From positions 1 to 64,000 of the forward strand of contig NZ_PVTE01000020.1 of NCBI RefSeq assembly GCF_003002825.1: DNA of 64,000 nt, read 5' to 3'. The stretch comes from Spirosoma oryzae (lineage in GTDB: Bacteria > Bacteroidota > Bacteroidia > Cytophagales > Spirosomataceae). A model generated the notes under the pieces. It was given only the letters and a program-made list of their open reading frames with translations, was not told the DNA's origin and did not search any database. Made by a program: the position numbers and the translations under genes. Below are positions 50,637 to 59,675 of the stretch, one piece after another. Every line of letters begins with the position of its first letter. Positions within the stretch are counted from its first letter, which is position 1.

Positions 50637-50644
50637 TACTTTTG
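50637..50644 (+). promoter_or_regulatory. -7 box TACTTTTG upstream of the DUF58 gene
   Basis: Exact TAnnTTTG match 57 bases before the ATG at 50702. A TTTG at 50600 is too far to be its -33 partner. Confidence 0.4.
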
Positions 50645-50701
50645 TAAGCTAATCCTACCGGGCAAAGTTCGGACGTGCCCGTTAAAAAAGCCTAACACCG
50701 A

Positions 50702-51574
50702 ATGCAGATCGATGAGTTTCTGGCCCGAATCCGCTACTTCGATATTCAGATTCGAAAGGCGGTAAATTCGCAGATGCGCGGTACGTTTCGCTCGGTCTTT
50801 AAAGGCACGGGACTTGAGTTCAGCGATCTGCGTACCTACCAGTATGGCGACGATGTGCGGGCCATCGACTGGAACGTATCGTCGAAGGGGCACGGCACGT
50901 TCGTGAAGGTGTTTCGGGAGGAAAAAGACCAGACCGTTTTCTTCGTCGTCGACGTGAGTGCATCGCAGCAGGTGGGCCCCCGGCAACGGCTCAAACTGGA
51001 TACGACGCGCGACGTAACGGGCGTGTTGGCCATGTCGGCCATTCGTGAAGCCAGCCACGTCGGGATGTACTGTTTTTCCGACCAGAAAGAGTGCTACATC
51101 AAACCGGCCAGTACGATGAAAACCGGCTATCAGTTGCTCACGAGTCTGCTGGCGCTGGAGCCGCAATCGACGCGTACCAACATTGCCGATGCGTTGCTGT
51201 TCACGCTCAATATTCTGAAACGGCGCAGCGTTGTGATTCTGCTGTCTGATTTTATCGATACTGGCTACGAGCATAACCTGAAAGCACTGGCCCGCAAACA
51301 CGATCTGGTTGTGGTTCACCTCTACGACCGACGGGAAGTAAACCTGCCCCGGCTGGGCATTATCCCGGTTCACGATGCCGAAACGGGCCGGGTCAGCTGG
51401 GTCAACACGTCGTCGATGGCGTTTCGGAATCAGCTGCGGGAGTCGTTTCAGACCAATCAGCGGCAGCTCGAGCGGCTGTGTCGGCAGTACAACGCCAATT
51501 ACCTGGCGCTCGAATCGCAGGAAGATTTTATTCCCCGGCTGGTCGACTTATTTCGGGTGCGTAAATACCAATAG
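50702..51574 (+). CDS. DUF58 protein (VWA-like) of the Bat/aerotolerance cluster
   Basis: 290 residues. The DUF58 mark YGDDVRAIDWNVSSKGHGTF is followed by VFFVVDVSAS, a metal-binding (MIDAS-like) strand, and later VVILLSDFIDTGY. DUF58 proteins lie next to a MoxR AAA+ ATPase in the Bacteroides aerotolerance (Bat) operon and are thought to act with VWA proteins in envelope homeostasis. No MoxR gene is found upstream here. It abuts the next gene with no spacer (stop 51574, start 51575). Confidence 0.9.
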   Translation: MQIDEFLARIRYFDIQIRKAVNSQMRGTFRSVFKGTGLEFSDLRTYQYGDDVRAIDWNVSSKGHGTFVKVFREEKDQTVFFVVDVSASQQVGPRQRLKLDTTRDVTGVLAMSAIREASHVGMYCFSDQKECYIKPASTMKTGYQLLTSLLALEPQSTRTNIADALLFTLNILKRRSVVILLSDFIDTGYEHNLKALARKHDLVVVHLYDRREVNLPRLGIIPVHDAETGRVSWVNTSSMAFRNQLRESFQTNQRQLERLCRQYNANYLALESQEDFIPRLVDLFRVRKYQ

Positions 51575-52522
51575 ATGAACCGACTCGTACTGCTGTTGCT
51601 TGCCATTGGCCTGACGGGCGGGGCGCTGTGGGCGCAACCCCAGCCGGCGGGGTTGCCCGTGGGTCGTTTCCTGACCGACAGTATCGAGATTGGCCGCCCG
51701 TTTCAGTACACGTTTTCGTACCACCACGCGGCTGGCGTCGATGTGCTGTTCCCCGATACTGCCACGCAGTTTCGCCCGTTTCGCGTGACGCAGGTGACCG
51801 TTACGCCAACGGTGACGACGGGCTCGATCAGCCGCGACAGTGCCGTCTACACGCTGGTGTCGTTCAGCGTCGACCCACTACAAACAATAAAACCACCCGT
51901 CCGGCTCATCAACGCTGCTGACTGCACGACGATCGAATCTCGGCCCGACACGGTGTTTCTACGGTCGCGCCTGACAACCCGCCCCGGCCAGCCAATGGCA
52001 ACGACGCTGGCTTCCGATACACGGCTGGCTCCGTTGCGGCAACAGTTCAACTATCCCCGGCTGCTTCAGGTCGTGGGGCTGCTTTGTCTCAGTCTGCTGG
52101 TGTTGCTGCTGCTGTTCGGTAAGTGGCTGCGGCAGCAGGGGCGGCTGTATCAACTGAGCCGGCGGCATAACCGCTTTCTGGCCGAGCACGACCGGCTGAC
52201 GACCAATCTGTCCAGCGAAACGATTGCCGACACGGCCAATCAGGTAACGGTAAGCTGGAAAGCGTACATGGGACAGCTGTCGGGACAGGCGTATGCTGCG
52301 CTGACGACATCGGAAATTGCCGACCTTACCGGCGACGACCGGGTAGCCGATGCGCTGCGCACCACCGATCGGATGATCTACGGTGGGGCGTTCTCGGAGC
52401 AATCGGTGGGGGCGTTGCGCGTACTGCGTGACGTTGCTGAACAAACCTACGTCCGATGTCGGCAGCAGATTCTGCAGCCGACATCGAACCCGCCTGAACC
52501 ACAAACCGACGAACCGAACTGA
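51575..52522 (+). CDS. Membrane protein of the DUF58/VWA cluster
   Basis: 315 residues. A signal peptide (ending near LWAQP) opens a beta-rich periplasmic domain (about 25-145, ending in a Thr/Arg-rich stretch). One membrane helix spans about 166-184 (VGLLCLSLLVLLLLFGKWL) and a helical cytoplasmic part follows. I do not recognise a named family, but a BatD-like or DUF4381-like protein with one helix commonly sits between the DUF58 and VWA genes of these operons, which fits. The next start is two bases after its stop. Confidence 0.8.
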   Translation: MNRLVLLLLAIGLTGGALWAQPQPAGLPVGRFLTDSIEIGRPFQYTFSYHHAAGVDVLFPDTATQFRPFRVTQVTVTPTVTTGSISRDSAVYTLVSFSVDPLQTIKPPVRLINAADCTTIESRPDTVFLRSRLTTRPGQPMATTLASDTRLAPLRQQFNYPRLLQVVGLLCLSLLVLLLLFGKWLRQQGRLYQLSRRHNRFLAEHDRLTTNLSSETIADTANQVTVSWKAYMGQLSGQAYAALTTSEIADLTGDDRVADALRTTDRMIYGGAFSEQSVGALRVLRDVAEQTYVRCRQQILQPTSNPPEPQTDEPN

Positions 52523-52523
52523 T

Positions 52524-53612
52524 ATGGACGCCTGGTATTCGCTTCACTGGTTCAGCCCTGCTGTCTGGCAGTCGTTTCGCTTCGCGCATCCGCTGGCGCT
52601 CTACCTGATTCCGGCTACGCTGCTGCTGTTTCTGCTGCGGCAATACCTGTATCGAGCCACCCGGCAGCGGCTGGTTCTGTCGGGGAACGACAGGCGAGGT
52701 GGCAGCGGGCCGGTGCCGATGTCGTTGTTACAACGGCTTGTCAGCGGACTACGCTATCTGTTGCCGCTGTCGATGTTTCTGGCCATGAGCCTGCTGCTGA
52801 TCGCCCTGGCCCGGCCACAACTGGTACGGGAGAAACGGGAAGAAGAATCGCTGGGTATCGACATTATGCTGGCGATGGACGTGTCGGCGTCGATGGCCGA
52901 TACCGATCTGCCACCCAATCGGCTGGCGGTAGCGCGCAAGCTGGCGCAGCAGTTTATCAATGGCCGCCGGAGCGACCGTATCGGGCTGGTCGCCTTTGCC
53001 GGCGAAGCCTTCACACTTTGCCCGCTTACAACGGACTATGTCGTGCTGAAACAATACGTCGGCGAGCTGAACGATCAATTGATTCGTACGTCGGGTACGG
53101 CGATTGGCGACGCCCTGGCTCGTTGTATCAACCGCCTGCGGGAGTCGCCACTCCGGGAGTCGCCAGGCCGCGATCCGGGGGCACCCTCTGCTGATTCGGT
53201 GCAAACGACCAACACACGCAGTAAAGTTATTATCCTGCTGAGCGACGGCGACAATACGGCCGGTAACCTGGACCCGCTGACGGCGGCCCGGCTGGCGCGG
53301 GCGTTCGGTATTCGCATCTATACCATTGCGGTTGGGCGGTTGGCGGGACAGAACAGTGAGGCCACCGTTGACGAAGGCATCCTGAAAACCGTCGCGACGA
53401 CGGGAGCGGGCAGCTACTTCCGCGCTGCCGACGCCCGACGCCTGCGGGCCGTCTTCGCGCAGATCGACCGGCTCGAAAAGGCACCTGTCCAGATTCGGGT
53501 CTATGAAGACGTGCGTGATTATTACCGAATTTATCTCTACTGGGGCATTTCGTTTCTGCTGTTCGTGATGCTCCTGAAACTAACCATCTTCGGCAATGTG
53601 CTTGAGGATTAG
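52524..53612 (+). CDS. VWA domain membrane protein (BatA-like)
   Basis: 362 residues from ATG 52524; a long upstream frame from 52383 overlaps the preceding gene and is rejected. Two N-terminal membrane helices (about 26-40 and 82-98) precede a von Willebrand A domain with intact MIDAS: DVSAS (119-123), the GTAIGDAL Thr loop and SDGDN. A last helix spans about 338-358. BatA-like proteins work with DUF58 and MoxR partners at the membrane. A 15-bp tandem duplication (53136-53150, 53151-53165) adds an LRESP repeat between the Thr loop and SDGDN. Confidence 0.9.
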   Translation: MDAWYSLHWFSPAVWQSFRFAHPLALYLIPATLLLFLLRQYLYRATRQRLVLSGNDRRGGSGPVPMSLLQRLVSGLRYLLPLSMFLAMSLLLIALARPQLVREKREEESLGIDIMLAMDVSASMADTDLPPNRLAVARKLAQQFINGRRSDRIGLVAFAGEAFTLCPLTTDYVVLKQYVGELNDQLIRTSGTAIGDALARCINRLRESPLRESPGRDPGAPSADSVQTTNTRSKVIILLSDGDNTAGNLDPLTAARLARAFGIRIYTIAVGRLAGQNSEATVDEGILKTVATTGAGSYFRAADARRLRAVFAQIDRLEKAPVQIRVYEDVRDYYRIYLYWGISFLLFVMLLKLTIFGNVLED

Positions 53613-53627
53613 GGTTTGAAGCTGGTG

Positions 53628-53740
53628 GTTTGTGTAGCCTGGACGTCCACGTCCGGGTGCCCGTTAGGGCAACAACGCCATGCGGTAGCTAATTGGTCGC
53701 TCCGCGCCCACCCGGACGTGGACGTCCAGGCTACACAAAC
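53628..53740. repeat. Perfect 32-bp inverted repeat with a variable-arm layout
   Basis: GTTTGTGTAGCC...GTCCGGGTG at 53628-53659 has an exact complement at 53709-53740, with a 49-base loop. Arm words contain GGACGTCCACGTCC. The loop/right arm border holds a 23-base segment (53688-53710) that recurs, inverted and nearly exact, at 60432-60455 in the next family member. It lies between the VWA gene and rnhB. Confidence 0.9.
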
Positions 53741-53783
53741 AGCGGTATACTGAATACTGAAAACCGTAAACGACAAACCCAAC

Positions 53784-54371
53784 ATGCTCAAACCCCACTA
53801 TAACGCGACACTGATTGAAGCCGGGCTTGATGAGGTCGGGCGGGGCTGTCTGGCCGGGCCGGTCGTGGCGGCTGCGGTTATTCTGCCCCCCGATTATCAG
53901 CACCCGATACTGACCGATTCCAAGCAGCTATCCCGGCGGCAGCGCGAGCGGGTCCGGCTCGACATTGAACGCGACGCGCTGAACTGGGCGATTGCCGAGG
54001 TGTCGCCCGCCGAGATCGATCGAATCAACATTCTGAAGGCGTCGTTTCTGGCCATGCACCAGGCCGTCGATCAACTCGTCAGCCGACCGGCGTTACCGCA
54101 CCCCCAGCACCTGCTGGTCGACGGTAACCGTTTCGTACCGTACCCGTTGCTGCCTCACACCTGCATCGTAAAGGGCGACAGTCTCTACCTGTCGATCGCT
54201 GCGGCTTCCGTGCTGGCTAAAACCTACCGCGACGAGCTGATGACCCAGCTAGGAACTGACTATCCGGCCTACGGCTGGGCGCAGAATGCGGGCTACCCAA
54301 CCCCCCTTCACCGCGATGCCATCCGGCAATTCGGTCAGACACCGCACCACCGATTGAGTTTTCGCTTTTGA
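53784..54371 (+). CDS. rnhB: Ribonuclease HII
   Basis: 195 residues. [19 protein letters not shown] carries the first catalytic Asp and Glu, [12 protein letters not shown] and VDGNRF the neighbours, and [15 protein letters not shown] the fourth acid region of the type 2 RNase H. It removes single ribonucleotides embedded in DNA and RNA primers. It is single and flanked by palindromic elements on both sides. Confidence 0.95.
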   Translation: MLKPHYNATLIEAGLDEVGRGCLAGPVVAAAVILPPDYQHPILTDSKQLSRRQRERVRLDIERDALNWAIAEVSPAEIDRINILKASFLAMHQAVDQLVSRPALPHPQHLLVDGNRFVPYPLLPHTCIVKGDSLYLSIAAASVLAKTYRDELMTQLGTDYPAYGWAQNAGYPTPLHRDAIRQFGQTPHHRLSFRF

Positions 54372-54374
54372 GCT

Positions 54375-54489
54375 GGTTTTCGGTTTACCGTATACAGTTT
54401 ACGGTGCGTAGTTCGTAGTTTTCGTACTTCCCAGGTAAAACCGGACAGAAAAACCGAAAACCGTATACCGAAAACTGATTACCGAAACC
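54375..54489. repeat. Word-repeat palindrome built on CGGTTTAC/CCGTATAC
   Basis: Left arm 54375-54405 (GGTTTTCGGTTTACCGTATAC and AGTTTACGGT) mirrors the right part 54449-54489 (AACCGAAAACCGTATACCG, GATTACCGAAACC). The centre (about 54406-54440) is unrelated. It ends on the base before the ATG of the deaminase gene and starts three bases after the rnhB stop. Confidence 0.8.
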
Positions 54490-54924
54490 ATGGACGAATT
54501 TATGGAAGAGGCTATCCGGCAGGCCCGGAAAAGCCTGAGTGAGGGAGGGATACCCATCGGCTCGGCGCTGGTGAAGAAGGGTGAACTCGTGGCCGCAGGC
54601 CATAACAAGCGGGTGCAGGAGGATAACCCCATCCTGCACGGCGAGATGGATTGCCTGAACAATGCCGGTCGGGTCGGGTCATTCCGCGATACGGTTATCT
54701 ATTCTACGCTGATGCCCTGCTATATGTGCGCGGGGACCATCGTGCAGTTTAAAATTCCGAAAGTGATCGTTGGCGAATCGCGGACGTTTGCCGGGGCGCG
54801 GGCCTTTATGGAACAGCACGGCGTTGAAGTCATCGACCTCGATTTGCCGGAATGTGTCGAGATGATGGAGCAGTTTATTGCCGACAGACCGACGCTCTGG
54901 AACGAAGACATCGGCGAACTATAA
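54490..54924 (+). CDS. Nucleoside/cytosine deaminase family protein
   Basis: 144 residues. The zinc site HGEMDCLNN (His ligand, catalytic Glu) and PCYMCAG (two Cys) belongs to the cytosine/guanine/tRNA-adenosine deaminase fold. DGNLNN-type recognition and the C-terminal LPECVEMMEQFIADRP resemble the free-base cytosine deaminase of yeast rather than TadA. Release of ammonia from cytosine in pyrimidine salvage is likely, though not certain. It is 565 bases after the rnhB start and separated from it by the palindrome. Confidence 0.88.
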   Translation: MDEFMEEAIRQARKSLSEGGIPIGSALVKKGELVAAGHNKRVQEDNPILHGEMDCLNNAGRVGSFRDTVIYSTLMPCYMCAGTIVQFKIPKVIVGESRTFAGARAFMEQHGVEVIDLDLPECVEMMEQFIADRPTLWNEDIGEL

Positions 54925-55105
54925 ATCACTCGTATATACTTCAGGGGGTAACTGATGAATTAGCGTGTAATTAATTGTATGATTCGCTCTTTTCCGTCGG
55001 TTAGTACGCTTTTTGTACGGAGCGTTCTGACGAACGTGGCGAGACTGGTGTGCGATGACGAGCAAAAGACAGTCGGCCCCTTGACCAACGCTATCTTTTC
55101 GACTA

Positions 55106-56752
55106 ATGCAGAAAGCGCCTATTCCGGCTGATGAAGTACAACGGCTTGCGTCACTTCATCAGTACAGACTGCTTGATACGCCCCGAGAGCTTGAGTACGA
55201 CCGCGTATCCCACATTGCTTCGCAACTTTGCCTGACCCCATTTGCGCTGGTGAGCCTGATCGATGAGGACAGGCAATGGGTGAAATCGAGCCACGGCATC
55301 GACGTCGACTATATTCCGCGCGATCTGTCATTTTGCGCACACACGATCAATCAGCAAGGGCCGCTGATCATCGAGAATATGCGGACGGATACCCGGTTCT
55401 GGGACCATCCGTCGGTTATTGGTAACCCAAACGTTAGCTTCTACGCCGGTGTGCCCCTGCGTTCGTCGGAGGGCTATGCCATCGGCTCGCTGTGCGTGAT
55501 CGACCAGAAACCGCGTCAGCTGACGTCTGAGCAACACACGGCGCTGAAAGCCCTGGCCGATCAGGTGGCACTGCTGATGGAACTACACCGCACAAACAAC
55601 AATCTACGTGTAGCCCAGGCTGAAGCGGAAGCCCTGGCGCATCAGAAAGCGCAGCTGCTGGCCACGCTGAGCCACGAGATTCGGACGCCCCTGCACGCGC
55701 TGGAAGGCTACACGCAACTGCTGCTTGAACAGCCCACGCACCCCGATCAGCAAAGCAGCCTGCAACGCATTCAGACGACGGGCCGAACGCTGGTTAGTCT
55801 GGTGAATAATATTCTGGATTACAGCAAACTACAGGCGGGAAAGCTACTGCTGGAAGCCATTCCATTCTCGGTTGCCGAGCTGATTCAGCAGGCTGTCGAC
55901 ATGCAGGCGTGGCAGGCCCGGCAGAAAAAACTGCAACTCACCACCAAACTCGACGCGACGATTCCGCAGCAGCTGCGGGGCGATGCCACCCGACTCTTGC
56001 AGGTGCTTATCAACCTGATTAGCAACGCGCTTAAGTTCACCAAAGAAGGGGGCGTCAGCGTGGAAGCCACCGTTGTCGAACGGACCGATGCCGACGTAAC
56101 TGTCTTAATCAACGTGATCGATACGGGGATCGGTATTCCGGCGGAGTCGCTGGCAACGCTGTTCAACGAATATACGCAGGTATCGGCCGCGACGACCCGG
56201 CAATATGGGGGAACCGGGCTGGGGCTGGCCATCACCCGGCAACTGATCGACCTCATGAATAGCCGGATGGAGGTAACGAGCGAAGTCGGCAAAGGGTCCT
56301 GCTTCGGTTTCCGGCTTACGTTGCCCACAGTCGACCTGACACCCCCTACCGTGGACTGGCGAACGGCGGGCAAGCTGCTGGCCGTCGATGATAGTCCGTT
56401 CAACACCAAGATGCTGGTACACGCCATTTTGCAACAGGGTGGACAGGTTGACGCGTTCAACGACCCGGTGGTGGCCCTCGACGCAGCCCGGCAGACGCCC
56501 TACCTGAGTATGCTGCTGGATCTGCATATGCCCGAACTGGATGGCTACGAACTGGCCGGAGAACTACGGTCTATCCAACCCGATACCCCGATTATCGCGC
56601 TCTCCGCCGACGATAGCATCGAAACGCTGGAAAAGGTACGGACGTCCGGCTTCGACGGGTTTTTACGGAAGCCGTTTTTACCGCAGCAACTGATGCACCT
56701 GCTCGACGAATTAATAAAACCAGCACAGGGCATGGCTCGCGGAAGCGCCTGA
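55106..56752 (+). CDS. Soluble hybrid sensor histidine kinase (GAF-HK-REC)
   Basis: 548 residues. A GAF domain (about 5-165, ALVSLIDEDRQWVKSSHG) is followed by a coiled coil, an H-box with LSHEIRTPLHAL (phospho-His190), N-box Asn307, G1 DTGIGIP (339-345) and G2 GGTGLGL (368-374) of the ATPase domain, and a receiver domain with Asp472 (LLDLHMPELDGY). No membrane helix is seen, so it senses a cytoplasmic or ligand signal through GAF. No Hpt or partner regulator is adjacent; phosphotransfer to another protein is likely. Confidence 0.93.
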   Translation: MQKAPIPADEVQRLASLHQYRLLDTPRELEYDRVSHIASQLCLTPFALVSLIDEDRQWVKSSHGIDVDYIPRDLSFCAHTINQQGPLIIENMRTDTRFWDHPSVIGNPNVSFYAGVPLRSSEGYAIGSLCVIDQKPRQLTSEQHTALKALADQVALLMELHRTNNNLRVAQAEAEALAHQKAQLLATLSHEIRTPLHALEGYTQLLLEQPTHPDQQSSLQRIQTTGRTLVSLVNNILDYSKLQAGKLLLEAIPFSVAELIQQAVDMQAWQARQKKLQLTTKLDATIPQQLRGDATRLLQVLINLISNALKFTKEGGVSVEATVVERTDADVTVLINVIDTGIGIPAESLATLFNEYTQVSAATTRQYGGTGLGLAITRQLIDLMNSRMEVTSEVGKGSCFGFRLTLPTVDLTPPTVDWRTAGKLLAVDDSPFNTKMLVHAILQQGGQVDAFNDPVVALDAARQTPYLSMLLDLHMPELDGYELAGELRSIQPDTPIIALSADDSIETLEKVRTSGFDGFLRKPFLPQQLMHLLDELIKPAQGMARGSA

Positions 56753-56943
56753 CGCCACTGGCTGCTGCGCTCAGGGACCGTAAACGTGAATCGTTGCTAT
56801 GACCCAACAAACCGGCTGACAATCGGGGTAACCCCGGAAAAAACGAGGTGTGCTTTATTTTGTCGGGTCGGCTGATCGATATGCCGGTGCATCGCTGGTA
56901 CCGACTCTATTGCCGGGGTTAGGGTTTTCGGCGGTATTTGCCT

Positions 56944-56951
56944 TATTTTTG
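56944..56951 (+). promoter_or_regulatory. -7 box TATTTTTG upstream of the polyprenyl synthetase
   Basis: Exact TAnnTTTG match 32 bases before ATG 56984. The -33 partner is not clear. Confidence 0.45.
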
Positions 56952-56983
56952 AGCCACAACCTACGTGGCCGCTGGCCCTACCC

Positions 56984-57955
56984 ATGCGTATAGACTCCTT
57001 CGTCGACGTCCTTCAAACCGAACTGACTACTACCCAATACGGGCAGCACCCGCCCGAACTATACGACCCCATTCGGTACATTATGAGCCTGGGTGGCAAG
57101 CGACTGCGGCCGCTGCTGACACTGATGGGGACTTACCTGTTCACCGACGACTGGGAGAAGGCAGTACGCCCGGCACTGGCTGTCGAGGTGTTCCACAACT
57201 TCACCCTCATGCATGACGACATCATGGATCAGGCACCATTGCGCCGGGGCCATCTGACCGTGCACGAGAAGTGGAACCCCAACACCGCCATCCTGTCAGG
57301 CGACGTGATGCTGGTTAATGCATTCGAACTGATGCTGAACGTAGAGGCTGGCGCGCTGAAAACGGTCATGACGCGTTTCAGTCGGACGGCTGCCGAAGTA
57401 TGCGAAGGGCAGCAACTGGACATGAATTTCGAAACCCGCTGGGACGTTACCGAGACGGAGTACATCGACATGATTCGGCTGAAAACATCGGTGCTGCTGG
57501 GCTTTGCCCTTGAACTGGGGGGGCTGATTGCCGGTGCCGATGCGGAAACGACCCAACTGCTCTACGACGCAGGCGTCAACGTCGGGATTGGGTTTCAACT
57601 GAAAGATGATCTGCTCGACGTCTACGGTGATCCGGCTAAGTTCGGCAAACAGGTGGGCGGGGATATTATCGCCAATAAAAAGACGTTTCTGCTGATCGAA
57701 GCGCTAGAAAAAGGCCAGGGGCCCTTGCGCAGTGAACTGGACGACTGGCTCCGGCGCACCGATTTCGACAAAGCGGAAAAGGTACGGGCCGTCACGTCGA
57801 TTTACGATCAGCTGAATATTCGTCAGCTGACCGAACAGCGCATCGACGACTATTTCGCTCGTGGTTTCGACTGCTTCGCCCGCATCGATGCCGACCCCGC
57901 CCGCAAGGCGGTACTGCTCGATTTCGTACAGCAACTGATCGGACGCGAAAGCTAA
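56984..57955 (+). CDS. Polyprenyl diphosphate synthase
   Basis: 323 residues. Both Asp-rich motifs of trans-prenyltransferases are present: DDIMDQAPLRRG (first, about 73-84) and DDLLD (second, about 209). LGGKRLRPLLTLMG near the start is typical. The short motif spacing points to an octaprenyl or similar long-chain synthase making the quinone side chain or the lipid carrier. Chain length cannot be fixed from sequence. Rhomboid and LytTR genes follow and may share its transcript. Confidence 0.93.
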   Translation: MRIDSFVDVLQTELTTTQYGQHPPELYDPIRYIMSLGGKRLRPLLTLMGTYLFTDDWEKAVRPALAVEVFHNFTLMHDDIMDQAPLRRGHLTVHEKWNPNTAILSGDVMLVNAFELMLNVEAGALKTVMTRFSRTAAEVCEGQQLDMNFETRWDVTETEYIDMIRLKTSVLLGFALELGGLIAGADAETTQLLYDAGVNVGIGFQLKDDLLDVYGDPAKFGKQVGGDIIANKKTFLLIEALEKGQGPLRSELDDWLRRTDFDKAEKVRAVTSIYDQLNIRQLTEQRIDDYFARGFDCFARIDADPARKAVLLDFVQQLIGRES

Positions 57956-58034
57956 CTAATACCAGCAATGCCGGGTTATTGGTTTGTGCGGTCGGCTACC
58001 GGCGCACAACCGCAGTACACAACAAATTGCCTGC

Positions 58035-58658
58035 ATGACCACCATTCTGCTTATCATCACTGTTACAGCCCTGACCAGTTTTCTGGCCTGGCGCAGCCCG
58101 TCGCTGCTGGACAGCTGGCTCATGAATCCCTACCGGATTTATAGCCGGGGTGAATACCATCGATTCCTGACATCGGGCTTTATCCACGCCGACGTCGGGC
58201 ATCTGCTGTTCAACATGCTTAGCCTGTATTTCTTCGGCGGAATAATCGAGCAGATCTTTTCGGCGCTGTTCGGCGGGCTCGGTCCGATCTACCTGATCGG
58301 TTTTTACCTGGCGGGTATCCTGGTATCCGACATTCCCAGCTACCTGAAATACCGCTTCGATCCGGCCTACAACTCGCTGGGGGCGTCGGGGGGCGTTTCG
58401 TCGGTGTTGTTCGCGGCTATCCTGTTCAGCCCGCTGTCGAAAATTTACATTTATTTCATTCCCATCGGTATTCCGGGCTTCATCTTCGGCGCGCTCTACC
58501 TGGCGTATTCGTACTACGAATCGAAGCAGAACCGGGGTAATGTCAACCACGACGCGCACTTGTACGGAGCTATCTTCGGGATCGTGGCCATGATCGCGAT
58601 CTATCCGCAGGTGTTGCCCCAGTTTATCGAGCAAATTGCCAGCTGGCGTATTTTCTAA
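58035..58658 (+). CDS. Rhomboid family intramembrane serine protease
   Basis: 207 residues from ATG 58035 (the frame is open to 57984, but that adds a non-typical tail). The catalytic Ser is in LGASGGVSS and the His in VNHDAHLYGAIFG; the GFIHADVGHLLFNM segment with conserved His and Asn completes the fold. About six helices are predicted. It cuts membrane proteins within their transmembrane helix; substrate unknown. It precedes the LytTR gene by 6 bases, so they are probably co-transcribed. Confidence 0.92.
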   Translation: MTTILLIITVTALTSFLAWRSPSLLDSWLMNPYRIYSRGEYHRFLTSGFIHADVGHLLFNMLSLYFFGGIIEQIFSALFGGLGPIYLIGFYLAGILVSDIPSYLKYRFDPAYNSLGASGGVSSVLFAAILFSPLSKIYIYFIPIGIPGFIFGALYLAYSYYESKQNRGNVNHDAHLYGAIFGIVAMIAIYPQVLPQFIEQIASWRIF

Positions 58659-58664
58659 CCATTT

Positions 58665-59540
58665 ATGTTCCGGCTGCTTCGTCAACCGTATCCGATCGAG
58701 GAGCCTGCTGGCGTGGCCCTGCGTCGCGCTGCGCTGATCGGCCTGTTCGTCGGCCTGTTTTTGCTGATCTTCCAGCCGTTCGGTATCGCAACCTGGCAAA
58801 CGCCGTACAAGACACCGAAGATTCTGGGCTATGGCGTCGTCAGCTTCGCCGTGACAGCACTGCACTTTCTAGTATGGCCCCGGCTGTTCCCGGCCGCTTT
58901 CTCGGATCGCGTCTGGACGGTGGGAAAAGCGATTCTGCTGATCGTTACCAACATCCTGCTTATTACGGTCGCCAACCGGCTTTATCTTGTTGCACTGACT
59001 GGCATTAAACCCGGTATGAGTAGTTGGCTGAGCATGCTGGCGATTACTTTTCTGATTGGGGTCTTCCCATCGGTCGGTGCTGTCGTAGCCGGCTATGTGA
59101 TTCGCCTGCGGCAGTATGTCCGGCAGGCGGCCGAGCTACCCGTACATACACCACCTGCTGTTGCCGAATCGGTTCACACCGAACTGACTGAGGCTACATC
59201 GCTAACGCTGGTTGCCGACAACGAGAAAGATACGATTACACTCCAGCCCGGCGAATTGCTGTACATCGAGTCGAGCGATAACTACTGCACGGTGGTGTAC
59301 CTGAAAAACGGACAGCCCATAAAGCCGCTCCTGCGCAGTAGCCTGAGCCGGCTGGAAGGGCAGATCGACCGGGCGGACATTGTTCGTTGCCACCGGTCGT
59401 TTGTCGTTAACCTTGATCGGGTCGAAAAGGTAACCGGCAATGCACAGGGCTACAAGCTGCATTTGTTCGACGGGCAGTTTCAGATTCCGGTTGCCCGCAA
59501 ATACAACGACAGCCTGGTGGCGCAGCTGAAAGCCTTGTAA
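58665..59540 (+). CDS. Membrane-bound LytTR-type transcription regulator
   Basis: 291 residues. Four membrane helices (about 25-45, 48-70, 85-105 and 118-140) form a sensor part, and the LytTR DNA-binding domain follows (about 190-291): TLQPGELLYIESSDNYCTVVYL, then LSRLEGQIDRADIVRCHRSFVVNLDRVEKV (shown in part). LytTR factors in this phylum often respond to envelope or lipid signals. The 6-base distance from rhomboid suggests the protease could control it, which is inference. Confidence 0.9.
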   Translation: MFRLLRQPYPIEEPAGVALRRAALIGLFVGLFLLIFQPFGIATWQTPYKTPKILGYGVVSFAVTALHFLVWPRLFPAAFSDRVWTVGKAILLIVTNILLITVANRLYLVALTGIKPGMSSWLSMLAITFLIGVFPSVGAVVAGYVIRLRQYVRQAAELPVHTPPAVAESVHTELTEATSLTLVADNEKDTITLQPGELLYIESSDNYCTVVYLKNGQPIKPLLRSSLSRLEGQIDRADIVRCHRSFVVNLDRVEKVTGNAQGYKLHLFDGQFQIPVARKYNDSLVAQLKAL

Positions 59541-59615
59541 ATCAGCCTTCCCGTTTGTCCCATTGGCCATTTTGGGTTACCAAACGCCCCAAACGCTGTC
59601 AGACAGCCCTTTAAA

Positions 59616-59647
59616 TTGCACCCGCCGGATGAGTTGCGCTACGTTTG
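59616..59647 (+). promoter_or_regulatory. Candidate promoter of the 59676 gene
   Basis: TTG at 59616-59618, a 21-base spacer and TACGTTTG at 59640-59647, an exact TAnnTTTG. The start codon at 59676 follows 28 bases later. Both elements and spacing fit the Bacteroidota consensus, making it the best promoter in the window. Confidence 0.55.
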
Positions 59648-59675
59648 TCCCAACGAATCGCAAACACAAACGGTC

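Noticed and set aside
52383-52523. Upstream start for the VWA gene
   Set aside because: It overlaps the preceding gene in another frame; the ATG at 52524 gives a normal N-terminal membrane topology.
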